Shown here: in pieces, positions 1-8,442 of the stretch
How positions within the stretch are numbered: position 1 is the first letter of the stretch
How the letters are laid out: every line of letters starts with the position of its first letter
Assembly: GCA_958427975.1 (NCBI GenBank)
Contig: CAUAEH010000011.1
Coordinates: 1 to 46,639 of the forward strand
DNA: 46,639 nt
Direction: 5' to 3'
Source: an uncultured Collinsella sp.
GTDB lineage: Bacteria; Actinomycetota; Coriobacteriia; Coriobacteriales; Coriobacteriaceae
The notes under the pieces: model-generated
What the model was told of the DNA's origin: nothing
Databases searched by the model: none
Seen by the model: the letters and a program-made list of their open reading frames with translations, nothing else
Made by a program: the position numbers and the translations under genes

Positions 1-771
1 GGTCGGTTTCGTTATCTCGGGCGAGGTGGCCTTGTCTGCCGCGGCCTTTGCCTCCTCGTATGCCTTGCAGGCGTCGTCATAAGCCGCTGGTGCTTTTTTC
101 AAATCGTCGAGGAGCGCATCTCGCTTGGCTGTCTCTTCGTCGATATCGGTTTGACATTTTTCCGCATTGGCTTCGAACTTCGCGACGACACTTTTCTGGC
201 TTTCGAGCCGGCGTTGGTAGTGGTGAAGATCATCTTCACAAGATTTTTCTCGCCTTTCTGCCGACATGATCTCACTTCGCAACTGCTTAATAGTTTCGTT
301 AGAAGCTCCGTCGCCGATTGCCTTATTTAATTCTGCCTGAAGGCCGCTTGTCCGGTTGTGGGCCGCGTCGTATCTGGCTTGGGCTTCATTGACCTGCGCT
401 TGTAGGTAAAGAAGAGGTCCCCTTGAGTCGTCGGCTTCCTTCAGCATCCTGTCGCGGAGCGATTGCAAATCGGTAATCACATGCTCGATAGTCTCTAATA
501 TCTCAGGACCTGCGGCGTCTTTTGCGGCCTCGAGGTTTTTGAGCGCTTCCTGCATGGCTGCATACGCTTTTTCTTTTGCGGCGGCCGCATCTTCTGTCTG
601 CGGGGCGCCCGAATTGCCGCTGGTGGCGCTCGTCTGCGAAACGGCCGCACCGGTGGGGGAACTGGTTTCTGCCGCGATCGCCGTTGCGGGGGCGATTCCC
701 GCGACAAGTGCCGCGGAAAGGGCGATGCCCACAGTTGCTCGTCTTGCTCTTCTTGCGAGAATGTCGTTCAT
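1..771 (-). CDS. secreted coiled-coil protein, C-terminus beyond window edge
   Basis: The frame is open from an ATG at 771 to base 1, giving 257 codons with no stop, so the C-terminal end lies outside the window. A GAGG lies about 8 nt before the ATG. The N-terminus is a typical Sec signal peptide: a short Arg-rich start (ILARRARRA), a hydrophobic core, and a likely cut after ATAIA near residue 34. A Ser/Thr/Ala-rich spacer follows. From about residue 55 the chain is charged and Ala/Glu/Lys/Gln-rich with heptad-like spacing, including segments such as KNLEAAKDAAG and LQAQVNEAQARYD, so I infer a long surface coiled coil. This resembles the helical stalk of cell-wall proteins or NlpC/P60 hydrolases, but the catalytic or anchoring end is not visible. 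Function unknown. Confidence 0.75.
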   Translation of the reverse strand, partial: MNDILARRARRATVGIALSAALVAGIAPATAIAAETSSPTGAAVSQTSATSGNSGAPQTEDAAAAKEKAYAAMQEALKNLEAAKDAAGPEILETIEHVITDLQSLRDRMLKEADDSRGPLLYLQAQVNEAQARYDAAHNRTSGLQAELNKAIGDGASNETIKQLRSEIMSAERREKSCEDDLHHYQRRLESQKSVVAKFEANAEKCQTDIDEETAKRDALLDDLKKAPAAYDDACKAYEEAKAAADKATSPEITKPT

Positions 772-907
772 CTCGGCACCTCATTTCAAGGGTCGGCGAC
801 TAATTTGGTAGCACTAATGTAAATATACCATGCTAGTTGACCCGACACTGGCTGGGTGTGCGCGTATACCCCTCTGAAAACTGAATCCCGTTAGAAATGA
901 CGAGTTG

Positions 908-937
908 TTTACGCTTCTTTTGGGGTGGCGGTACTAT
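908..937 (+). promoter_or_regulatory. candidate promoter for the first ABC exporter
   Basis: TTTACG (908-913) and TACTAT (932-937) are separated by 18 bp and lie 44 bp before the ATG at 982. Both hexamers are imperfect sigma-70 matches, so this is only a candidate. Confidence 0.35.
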
Positions 938-981
938 CATGGTTCGAATTGAATGTGGATAATGATAGGGAGCGCCTATAC

Positions 982-2838
982 ATGATTGAGCTGCTCGGGC
1001 GTTTTGGTGGTAAGTTTCGCCGGTATATGGTGATCGGCCCTGCGTGTAAGCTGATCGAAGTGATCTTTGATCTGCTGACGCCGCTGGTGATTGCCCAGAT
1101 GATCGATAAGGGTATTGGCGCACACGATGTCAACGCCGTTATCCACTACGGCATGGTACTTGGCGCCATGGCTGTGATCGGCATCTCGTTTACGCTCGTC
1201 TGCCAAAAGATGGCGGCGCTCACCTCGCAGGGCATGGGCACCGATATCCGCGGTGCGCTCTACCAGCACATCAACAAGTTGAGCTATGCCGAACTCGACC
1301 GCTTTGGCACGCCGTCGCTTATCACCCGCATCACCAACGACGTCAACCAGGTGCAGCTCGCTGTGGCGCTGGGCGTACGCATGCTCATCCGCTGGCCCTT
1401 CTTGGCGGTGGGCTCTATGTGCGCGGCCCTTGCCATCGACCTTAAGCTCGGCATGATCTTCTTGATCTGCACGCCCGCTATCGGCCTGGTGTTTTGGTTT
1501 GTCATGGCGCGCTGTATCCCGTATTACAGGCAGCTGCAGGCAAAGCTCGACCGCATCGCGCTTATCTGCCGCGAGGGGCTTTCGGGCGCCCGCGTTGTTC
1601 GCGCCTTTGTGCGTGAGGACCACGAGCGCGAGCGTTTTGCCCAAGCCGCCGATGACCAGGCCAATACTGCCATCGCGGTGGGCAAGCTCTCGTCGATCCT
1701 TAATCCCGTCACGTTTTTGGTGATGAACCTGGGCGTGTGCGCCATCCTGTGGGTGGGCGGCATCCAGGTCAACGTGGGCGAGCTCACGCAGGGTCAGGTC
1801 ATGGCGTTTGTGAACTACATGACGCAGACGCTCACCTCCATCGTGTACGTCGCCAACCTGGTCGTGGTCTTTACCAAGGCGAGCGCCAGCGCGTCGCGTA
1901 TCAACGAGGTGCTCAATTGCGTGCCGAGCATCGCTGACGAGGGCAACCAGCCGGTCGCGCTGCCTGAGCCGAGCGACCTGACGGGTGGCGCTGTTCCGGT
2001 CCCTGCGCTGAGCTTTGACCATGCGAGCTTCTCCTTTGGCGCGGGCGCGGCAAATGCCGTCAACGATGTGGCCTTGGAGCTCCCGCTGGGCAAGACGCTT
2101 GGCATTATCGGCGGTACGGGTAGCGGCAAGTCCACGCTCGTCTCGCTTATCCCGCGCCTGTACGATGCGAGCACCGGCAGCGTGAGTGTGATGGGCGCCG
2201 ACGTGCGCACCTGGCCGCTCGACCAGCTGCGCCGTGTGGTCGCGACCGTTCCACAGCGCGCGTCGCTGGTGAGCGGCACCATCCGCAGCAACCTGACCTG
2301 GCGCGACGAGGCTGCGACCGACGAGGATCTCTGGGCGGCGCTCGACATGGCGCAGGCGAGCGAGTTCGTGCGCAACAAGCCGCAGGGGCTCGATGCCCCG
2401 GTCGAGGCAGGCGGTAAAAACTTCAGCGGTGGCCAACGCCAGCGCCTGACCATCGCGCGCGCCCTGGTGGGCTCGCCTCAGGTCCTGATCATGGACGACT
2501 CCGCCTCGGCACTTGACTTTAAGACTGATGCGGCGCTTCGCCATGCCATCCGCGAGCGCAGCGTGTGTGGCGCTGCTGAGGGCGGGCTGCCGCTGACTAC
2601 GGTGATCGTAAGCCAGCGCGTTTCGACCGTGCGCGACGCCGATATGATCTGCGTACTTGACCACGGCTCGGTTGCGGGCCTGGGCACGCATGACGAGCTG
2701 TACGCGACCTGTCAGCTCTATCGCGAGATTTGCCAGTCGCAGCTTCGCCGCGAGGAGCTCGAGGGTCAGCAGGGGAGTGCAGCGCTCGCGCCCACCCCGA
2801 CCGCCCCTGCATCTGTCTGCGCAAAGGAGGGCTGCTAA
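982..2838 (+). CDS. heterodimeric ABC exporter, degenerate-site subunit (MdlA/TM287-like)
   Basis: Membrane half-transporter fused to its ATPase, 618 residues. An in-frame start exists at 925, but the ATG at 982 has AGGGAG 9 nt upstream and matches the usual N-terminus of the family. A six-helix exporter domain fills about residues 1-310. The ATPase has Walker A GGTGSGKST with Lys383, signature FSGGQ at 481-485, and Walker B LIMDD with Asp at 506 where the catalytic Glu belongs. That Glu-to-Asp change is the known mark of the non-hydrolysing site in asymmetric exporters such as TM287/288 and BmrCD. The stop codon abuts the start of the next gene, which carries the intact site, so the two very probably form one heterodimer. 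Substrate (drug, lipid or peptide) cannot be read from sequence. Confidence 0.93.
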   Translation: MIELLGRFGGKFRRYMVIGPACKLIEVIFDLLTPLVIAQMIDKGIGAHDVNAVIHYGMVLGAMAVIGISFTLVCQKMAALTSQGMGTDIRGALYQHINKLSYAELDRFGTPSLITRITNDVNQVQLAVALGVRMLIRWPFLAVGSMCAALAIDLKLGMIFLICTPAIGLVFWFVMARCIPYYRQLQAKLDRIALICREGLSGARVVRAFVREDHERERFAQAADDQANTAIAVGKLSSILNPVTFLVMNLGVCAILWVGGIQVNVGELTQGQVMAFVNYMTQTLTSIVYVANLVVVFTKASASASRINEVLNCVPSIADEGNQPVALPEPSDLTGGAVPVPALSFDHASFSFGAGAANAVNDVALELPLGKTLGIIGGTGSGKSTLVSLIPRLYDASTGSVSVMGADVRTWPLDQLRRVVATVPQRASLVSGTIRSNLTWRDEAATDEDLWAALDMAQASEFVRNKPQGLDAPVEAGGKNFSGGQRQRLTIARALVGSPQVLIMDDSASALDFKTDAALRHAIRERSVCGAAEGGLPLTTVIVSQRVSTVRDADMICVLDHGSVAGLGTHDELYATCQLYREICQSQLRREELEGQQGSAALAPTPTAPASVCAKEGC

Positions 2839-4698
2839 ATGAATCCGTACACTTCCTCCGGTTCGGTCGCCACGATGACGGCCAACGTGTCCGGTAACGA
2901 TAACCTCAACGACCTGGGCGACGGTCCGCGCCAGCCCGGCGATCCCGAGCGCTATCCCGTGGGTGCGGTGACCCGCCGCCTGCTGGGCTACGTTCGTCCG
3001 CATCGCATTTCGTTTGTTGCGTCGTTTGTGAGCGCCGCCATCTCCGTGATTCTGCAGCTCTACACGCCCATCCTCATCGGCGAGGGCATCGACCTGATCG
3101 TTGCCGCCGGGCAGGTGGACTTTGACGCACTGCTGCCGCTCGTTACCAAGCTCGCGATTGTCGTCGTAGGTGCTGCGGCCTTCCAGTGGCTACAGGGCTA
3201 CTGCGTCAACCGCCTGTCCTACGAGACGGTGCGCGACATGCGCGTGGAGGCAAGCGATAAGCTCAGCTGTATGCCGCTCAGCTTTATCGACAGCCATGCC
3301 CGCGGCGACCTTATGAGCCGTGTGGTCAACGACGTCGACCAGGTGGGCGACGGTCTGCTGCAGGGCTTCACGCAGCTCTTCACCGGTGTTATTACCATCG
3401 TGGGCACGCTCGCGTTTATGCTTTCCATCAACCTGACCATGACGCTTGTGGTGGTACTCGTCACACCGCTTTCCATTTTTGCAGCCGGCGCCATCGCCAA
3501 GCTTTCCAACAAAAGCTTTACGGCACAGCAGCGTATTCAAGGGCAGCTCGGTGGTCATATCGAGGAGTACGTAGGCGAGCAAAAGCTAATCGACGCCTTT
3601 GCCTACGGCCCGAACGCCCAAGCGCGCTTCGACGCGCTCAATGCCGAGCTCTACACCGCGGGCGAGCGCGCGCAGTTTATGGGTTCGCTCTCCAACCCCG
3701 GCACGCGCTTTATCAACAACATCATCTATGCCGTGGTCGCTGTGATCGGCTGCGTGGGCGTGATCACGGGCGTGCCCGCGGCGCTTACGGTGGGCGGCGT
3801 GCAGATCTTCCTGTCCTATGCCAACCAGTACACCAAGCCGTTCAACGAGGTCACCAACGTCATTACGCAGATCCAGACCGCGTACGCCTCGGCGCGCCGC
3901 ATGTTTGCGCTGCTCGATGCGCGCGAGCAGGAGCCCGACGCGTCGGACGCTGTAGAGCTTACCGCCCCGCAGGGTGAGGTGACTTTTGAACACGTGGACT
4001 TTAGCTACGTGCCCGACCGCAAACTGCTGCAGGATATCTGCATCGAGGCTAAGCCCGGCATGCGCTTTGCCCTGGTCGGCCCCACGGGCTGCGGCAAGAC
4101 GACGCTCATCAATTTGCTACTGCGTTTTTACGATATCGATGCCGGTCGCATTGCGGTCGATGGCCGTTCCTCGCGTGACTACACGCGCGCAAGCCTGCGC
4201 CGCGCCTTTGGCATGGTGCTGCAGGACACTTGGCTGTTCGAGGGCACGGTGGCGGAAAACATCGCTTACGGCTGTCCCGATGCCACGCGCGAACAGGTTG
4301 TCGAGGCGGCCAAGCGCGCGCACGCACACAAGTTTATCGTGCAGCTGCCAGGCGGCTACGATACGGTGATCGGCGAGGACGGCGGCACGTTTAGCCAGGG
4401 TCAAAAACAGCTGCTGTGCATCGCGCGTGTCATGCTCACCGACCCGGCTATTTTGCTGCTGGACGAGGCGACCTCGAGCATCGATACCCGCACCGAGCTG
4501 CAGGTGCAGGCGGCATTCGACGAGCTCATGGCCGGTCGCACAAGCTTTGTGGTGGCGCACCGCCTGAGCACCATCCGCAACGCCGACTGCATTCTGGTCA
4601 TGCGCGACGGTCAGATTATCGAGCGTGGCACGCATGACGAGCTGCTAGCGGCAGGCGGCTTCTATGCCGAGCTCTACCGCAGCCAATTCGCCCAGTGA
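2839..4698 (+). CDS. heterodimeric ABC exporter, catalytic subunit (MdlB/TM288-like)
   Basis: Partner of the preceding gene, starting on the base after its TAA stop, with AAAGGAGG about 10 nt upstream inside the previous gene. 619 residues: an N-terminal extension of about 45 residues, six transmembrane helices, then the ATPase. Walker A is GPTGCGKTT (414-422), the signature is FSQGQ (518-522), Walker B is LLLDEATSS with catalytic Glu543, and the H-loop lies in VVAHRLS. An intact Glu paired with an SQGQ signature is the typical complement to a degenerate partner, so hydrolysis should occur at one composite site. No regulator gene is adjacent, unlike the second exporter pair at 27708-31434. 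Confidence 0.93.
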   Translation: MNPYTSSGSVATMTANVSGNDNLNDLGDGPRQPGDPERYPVGAVTRRLLGYVRPHRISFVASFVSAAISVILQLYTPILIGEGIDLIVAAGQVDFDALLPLVTKLAIVVVGAAAFQWLQGYCVNRLSYETVRDMRVEASDKLSCMPLSFIDSHARGDLMSRVVNDVDQVGDGLLQGFTQLFTGVITIVGTLAFMLSINLTMTLVVVLVTPLSIFAAGAIAKLSNKSFTAQQRIQGQLGGHIEEYVGEQKLIDAFAYGPNAQARFDALNAELYTAGERAQFMGSLSNPGTRFINNIIYAVVAVIGCVGVITGVPAALTVGGVQIFLSYANQYTKPFNEVTNVITQIQTAYASARRMFALLDAREQEPDASDAVELTAPQGEVTFEHVDFSYVPDRKLLQDICIEAKPGMRFALVGPTGCGKTTLINLLLRFYDIDAGRIAVDGRSSRDYTRASLRRAFGMVLQDTWLFEGTVAENIAYGCPDATREQVVEAAKRAHAHKFIVQLPGGYDTVIGEDGGTFSQGQKQLLCIARVMLTDPAILLLDEATSSIDTRTELQVQAAFDELMAGRTSFVVAHRLSTIRNADCILVMRDGQIIERGTHDELLAAGGFYAELYRSQFAQ

Positions 4699-4738
4699 GC
4701 AAGTCCGTGGGGCAAATTAATCAATCGACAGACGGTGG

Positions 4739-4766
4739 TTTACATCTGTCACGTTAGTACTAAGAT
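4739..4766 (+). promoter_or_regulatory. candidate promoter for flavodoxin gene
   Basis: TTTACA (4739-4744), a 16-bp spacer, and TAAGAT (4761-4766) lie in the AT-rich gap before the flavodoxin-like gene. Confidence 0.4.
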
Positions 4767-4825
4767 ATTCATCTAATAAATTGCATTAGTGGCTTTAGTT
4801 TTGGGGGAAACGAGGCAACGTGACT

Positions 4826-5377
4826 ATGACGTGCTCTTTGGTGGTTAACAGCAAGAGCGGTAATACCAGGATGGTTTCGGGCGCGATCAAGCGCGCTCTG
4901 CAGGCTGCGGGCGTTGAATTTGTCCATGCCGCGGCGTTGAGCGACGATGCGGATGCAAATCAGGTTGCGCTCGAGGCGCAGGGCGCCTGCGCGGCCGACA
5001 CGGTGCTCGTCGGTTTTTGGTGCGACAAGGGCGCGTGCACGCCTTCGGTCGCGACGTTGCTCTCCGCCTTGCACGGCAAGCGCGTCTTCCTGTTTGGCAC
5101 CTGCGGTTTTGGCGCCAGCGAGGAGTACTTTAGGCAGATTATCGACCGCGTATCGTCTAACTTGGCCAATGATGCCGAGCTTGCGGGCTGGGCAATGTGC
5201 CAGGGCAAGATGGGCCCTGCCGTAAAGCAGCGCTACGAGGCAATGCTTGAGCAAGAACCCGAAAACGCGCGCTATAAGATGCTGCTCGACAACTGGGTTG
5301 CCGCGAAGGACCATCCCACCAAGGAAGATTTGGACAACATGGCTGCAGCTGCCAAGAAGGCCGTACTGGGAGAGTAG
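4826..5377 (+). CDS. flavodoxin-family protein
   Basis: About 183 residues. The N-terminus SLVVNSKSGNTRMV matches the first beta-strand and FMN phosphate-binding loop of flavodoxins (T/S-x-T/S-G-N-T). GFWCDKG and FLFGTCGFG look like the second and third loops around the isoalloxazine ring. It probably carries electrons as a soluble FMN protein in an anaerobe. The length fits the longer flavodoxin subgroup that includes BilS, the partner of bilirubin reductase, but no reductase gene is nearby, so I do not assign that role. ATG at 4826 has GAGG 10 nt upstream; a GTG two codons earlier (4820) is an alternative start. A strong terminator follows. Confidence 0.8.
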   Translation: MTCSLVVNSKSGNTRMVSGAIKRALQAAGVEFVHAAALSDDADANQVALEAQGACAADTVLVGFWCDKGACTPSVATLLSALHGKRVFLFGTCGFGASEEYFRQIIDRVSSNLANDAELAGWAMCQGKMGPAVKQRYEAMLEQEPENARYKMLLDNWVAAKDHPTKEDLDNMAAAAKKAVLGE

Positions 5378-5420
5378 CTTCGCCGTCCGCGATCCTTCGT
5401 GCAAAACAATACAAATGTGA

Positions 5421-5450
5421 AAGCCTCGAAGTTCTCGAGGCTTTTTTCTT
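5421..5450 (+). terminator. rho-independent terminator after flavodoxin gene
   Basis: AAGCCTCGA (5421-5429), 5-nt loop, TCGAGGCTT (5435-5443), then a T-run. It is a perfect 9-bp stem 44 nt after the stop codon. Confidence 0.85.
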
Positions 5451-5573
5451 GACACTTGTGGGCACAACCGCTGCAAGCGTTTGGGGCGACATTTTCCATC
5501 ACCCCGATGACGAGGCCGTTCTGGACAACACGCTCGCATACGTTCGCTGGATGCATTCAGAGTGGGACGGGCT

Positions 5574-5687
5574 TCCGGAAAATGCGCCCCAGAATTTGCC
5601 TTTGGAATGGGATGCAGTTTCCCAACGGGGCCGTAAGCGGAAACTGCATCCCACTCCGGACGTGAATTCTGGGACACGGTTTCCGGA
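5574..5687. repeat. nested palindromic repeat (BIME-like), GGGATGCAGTTTCC units
   Basis: The inner arms TGGGATGCAGTTTCC (5608-5622) and its exact complement (5639-5653) enclose a 16-nt loop. Outer arms at 5574-5596 and 5665-5687 are also complementary: TCCGGAAA, scattered matches, then CCCAGAATT. Further half-units GGGACGGGCTTCC (5564) and GGGACACGGTTTCC (5671) flank it. The same unit recurs at 27365-27536. Confidence 0.85.
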
Positions 5688-5690
5688 TGC

Positions 5691-5720
5691 AAAAAAGGCC
5701 ACAAGACGTGGCCTTCGACT
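5691..5720. terminator. hairpin with A and T flanks, probably bidirectional terminator
   Basis: AAGGCCAC (5695-5702), loop AAGAC, GTGGCCTT (5708-5715), preceded by a run of A. On the minus strand it ends in a T-run and could stop transcription from the LTA-synthase-like gene. Confidence 0.6.
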
Positions 5721-5771
5721 TATATATGTTCAGCGGATACCCCTATGACAAGCCGCGCTCCAACAACAGGG

Positions 5772-5901
5772 CGTCTGTCCGGGCGGAGGCATATAAGGTT
5801 CATCGCGAGTTCCGCACGCAAAGGAGGCCACTTAATGTGGCCTCCGTCTTGCGCAGGACTGTCTGAGCAGGGAACCTTATATGCCTCCGCCTGGACAGAC
5901 G
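5772..5901. repeat. 130-bp long inverted repeat with nested hairpin
   Basis: Arms of 30 nt at 5772-5801 and 5872-5901 are complementary except for one G-T pair. In the middle sits a perfect hairpin GGAGGCCAC-TTAAT-GTGGCCTCC (5823-5845). It lies 27 nt beyond the 3' end of the minus-strand gene at 5929, so it would be in its mRNA tail. I see no open frame in it. Confidence 0.85.
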
Positions 5902-5928
5902 TTTCAGTTGTGGCTCAGCAGCTAGCAG

Positions 5929-8229
5929 CTACTTAATCTTGGTCGTACCCGGCGCCAGGTTGGGGTCGGTCTCGTTGGCCTCGGTCTGGAAGTGCTCGGT
6001 GTACACGTTCTTGCCGTCGCGGAACATCTCGTAATACTGCATCTTGGCGTAATCCTCGCGCGCCTTGGTGGCGGCTGCGGCGGCGGCATCGTCACCGGTG
6101 ACGTTGGAGGAGAGTGCCCAGCGCAGGCTGGCGTCCTCGTAGCCCACCGAGTTGATGGCGGGCAGCGACTCGCGCAGCGTCATGTGCGCCTTCTGGTAGT
6201 CGGTCAGCGGTGCGCCGATCAGCTGCATAAGCTGCGTGGACAGGTAGTTGGTGGACAGGTCGTCGACCTCGCTTGTCTGGTCGCAGCCGGCAACGTCGTA
6301 GTTGGCCCAGATGATGTAGTCGGTCTGCCACAGGCGCTCCTGATGCGTAGCGTCGTCCTCGCCGGTAAACCACTTATCGTTGAACTTGGACGGGAAGAAC
6401 GGCTGGTGATCGCCCCAGAACACCACGACCACCTTGCGGTCGAGCTTGCTCAAGGCGTTGAGGAAGTAGCGCAGCGCCTGGTCGGACTGCTCGATGCACG
6501 AGACGTACTCGTCGACATCGGAGAGCGTGCCGTCCTCGACGGTCTTGGCGTCCAGGTCGGTCGTGTCGATGTTCAGGTGCATCTGCTTGTCGACCGGCAG
6601 CAGGCCCGTGTCGTAACCCGAGTGGTTCTGCATGGTCACGTCGAAGATAAACTGCGGATCGGCGTTCTGGTTGAGCAGCTCAAGAATCTTGTCGTAGGTC
6701 GCCTGGTCGGTCACCATGCCGCGCAGGGTATCGGCGCCCTGGAAGTCGTTGATGGACAGGAACTGGTCAAAGCCAAAGTCCTTGTAGACGTTTTCACGGT
6801 TCCAGTTGGTCGCGTGGTTGGGGTGCATGGCCGTGGTGGAATAGCCGAGCGATTTGAACTGCTCTGCCAGGTTCCCGGTCGTTTCCATGTTGTAGATGGT
6901 GTAGGGGTACACGCCCGAGCCCAGGTTGGCCATGGAGTTGCCGGTCATAAACTCAAACTCGGTATTGGCCGTGCCGCCGCCGTAGGCGCTCACGTAGAGC
7001 TTGCCGCGGCTGAGGCAGTTGGACAGGCTCTTAAAGTACTGCGGACCCTCGTAGCCGGCGCGCATGTTCTGGTAGATCGACAGATCCGAGAACGTCTCGT
7101 TCATGATGGCGATGACCGTGGGCTTCTCGCTGTCGAACTGCTCCTGGGCGGCGGCGCGCTCGTCGCTCTTGGCCGCGTCGGACTTGTCGTAGGTCTTGGC
7201 GTACTTTTTGAGCGTGGCCTTGGCATCGTCGACGGAGTAGTCGGCGGGTTTGGGCGGCTTGATGGACTGTGCCGCACTAATAAAGGCAGGCAGGTAGCCC
7301 TCGCGCCAGTAGCTCTCGAGCGGGCGCCAGGTGTAGACGGTGATGCCGAGGGTGTTGTAGTAGTCGATGAGCGTGACGTGCGCGGTCACGCCGCCTAGGC
7401 ACAGCACGGCGACGAGCAGATTGGTGAGCAGCATGCGCTTGGCGTTGGCGGCGCCCTTCTGACGGTGCGGTGCCACCAGGCCGGCGTACTCGCACAGCAG
7501 CATGGCGATGGCGGTAAAGCCCATGGACAGCACGCAGAACAGCGAGATGGAGAAGGTGTAGCCGGTGCCGGCGACCGCGGCGGCGGTGGAGATGGCCGAA
7601 AGGTCGCCCGGCTGGATGGGCATGGACTTAAACGTGATAACGAAGAACTCGGCAATGCCCAGGACAAAGAGGGCAAAGGCCAGGACCGCGGGAGCTGCGC
7701 CATGACGCTGGAATAGGAAGAACAAGCCGGTCATGAGTGCGGTGATGATGGCCCACTCGAGCAGGATGCACAGGGGGTAGACCCAGGTAAAGTCGTGGTT
7801 GGACGAGACCTCCATGCCCAACAGCGCAAAGACGCCGGCGAGCAGCAGGCACAGCGCGGCGGCGACGAGTGGCTTGCCCACAAAGGCGCCGCGCAGACGG
7901 GCGAGCTTGCCGGTGGGAGCGGGGGCGTCGGGCGCGGCGAACGCAAAGACGCGCGGGGCGATGCGGTCGCGTGCGATGCTGGCCCAAGCGCAGCCGGTGA
8001 GGATGGCGTTGGTCAGGATGAGCATCACAAAGGCGAGCGGCTCGTTTTGGGCGACGAGGCCAATGGCGCCCCAAATGGTCAAAAAGACCTGGAACAGGCC
8101 GAAGGCGACGCTCCACCCAAGAGCGCTTTTGGCAACGGTGCCCGACTGAGCGCGAATGGCCTTGGCCTCGCGCAAGACAAGGTAGACGGTCGCCGCAAGA
8201 CCGACGAGCGAGATGGCGGCAGCGAACAT
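5929..8229 (-). CDS. LTA synthase / phosphoglycerol transferase family membrane enzyme
   Basis: About 766 residues. ATG at 8229 is chosen because GAGGAG lies 7 nt before it; a GTG five codons further upstream (8244) overlaps that site. The N-terminal half is a polytopic membrane domain. The C-terminal half is an extracellular sulfatase-fold domain with metal ligand Glu378 in MNETFSD, nucleophile Thr420 in YGGGTANTEFEF, and the late metal site FWGDHQPFF. These are the hallmarks of LtaS and MdoB/OpgB enzymes, which move glycerol phosphate from phosphatidylglycerol onto glycolipid or glycan acceptors. It is longer than LtaS of Firmicutes (about 640) because of extra N-terminal helices. The acceptor in this organism is unknown. 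It stands alone, divergent from the nitroreductase gene. Confidence 0.9.
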   Translation of the reverse strand: MFAAAISLVGLAATVYLVLREAKAIRAQSGTVAKSALGWSVAFGLFQVFLTIWGAIGLVAQNEPLAFVMLILTNAILTGCAWASIARDRIAPRVFAFAAPDAPAPTGKLARLRGAFVGKPLVAAALCLLLAGVFALLGMEVSSNHDFTWVYPLCILLEWAIITALMTGLFFLFQRHGAAPAVLAFALFVLGIAEFFVITFKSMPIQPGDLSAISTAAAVAGTGYTFSISLFCVLSMGFTAIAMLLCEYAGLVAPHRQKGAANAKRMLLTNLLVAVLCLGGVTAHVTLIDYYNTLGITVYTWRPLESYWREGYLPAFISAAQSIKPPKPADYSVDDAKATLKKYAKTYDKSDAAKSDERAAAQEQFDSEKPTVIAIMNETFSDLSIYQNMRAGYEGPQYFKSLSNCLSRGKLYVSAYGGGTANTEFEFMTGNSMANLGSGVYPYTIYNMETTGNLAEQFKSLGYSTTAMHPNHATNWNRENVYKDFGFDQFLSINDFQGADTLRGMVTDQATYDKILELLNQNADPQFIFDVTMQNHSGYDTGLLPVDKQMHLNIDTTDLDAKTVEDGTLSDVDEYVSCIEQSDQALRYFLNALSKLDRKVVVVFWGDHQPFFPSKFNDKWFTGEDDATHQERLWQTDYIIWANYDVAGCDQTSEVDDLSTNYLSTQLMQLIGAPLTDYQKAHMTLRESLPAINSVGYEDASLRWALSSNVTGDDAAAAAATKAREDYAKMQYYEMFRDGKNVYTEHFQTEANETDPNLAPGTTKIK

Positions 8230-8442
8230 GCTGAGACTCCTCACAAACTAAAACGTACGAAAGCGGGGGTTTACCCGATTGTTACCAAGATATGCGCTGC
8301 AATTGGTGGCTGCGCACAACAACCAGCCATATTAACGCGCACGTGTGGCGGTGTGGCGCAATGTAGTGGCGACCTGCGCGATAATGGACGGGAATTACAC
8401 GGAAACGTAAAGGCTTCTTAAAGAATTGGCGAGGATAGAGCT

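Larger units (their letters stand above)
5449..5748 (+). other. doubtful open frame overlapping palindromic repeats
   Basis: A 99-codon open frame begins at a TTG directly behind the terminator. Its first 45 codons read like a protein (HHPDDEAVLDNTLAYVRW), but its second half is palindromic repeat DNA and it has no good ribosome binding site. It may be a remnant of a gene end truncated by repeats, or chance. I do not claim a product. Confidence 0.2.

Noticed and set aside
976..3003. 675-codon open frame on the minus strand opposite the first ABC exporter
   Set aside because: It is a composition shadow of a high-GC gene: Arg/His/Ala-rich, no domains, no ribosome site.
4826..5377. Assignment as BilS of a bilirubin reductase operon
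   Set aside because: Flavodoxin fold and size fit, but no BilR-like reductase is adjacent, so the specific name is not supported.
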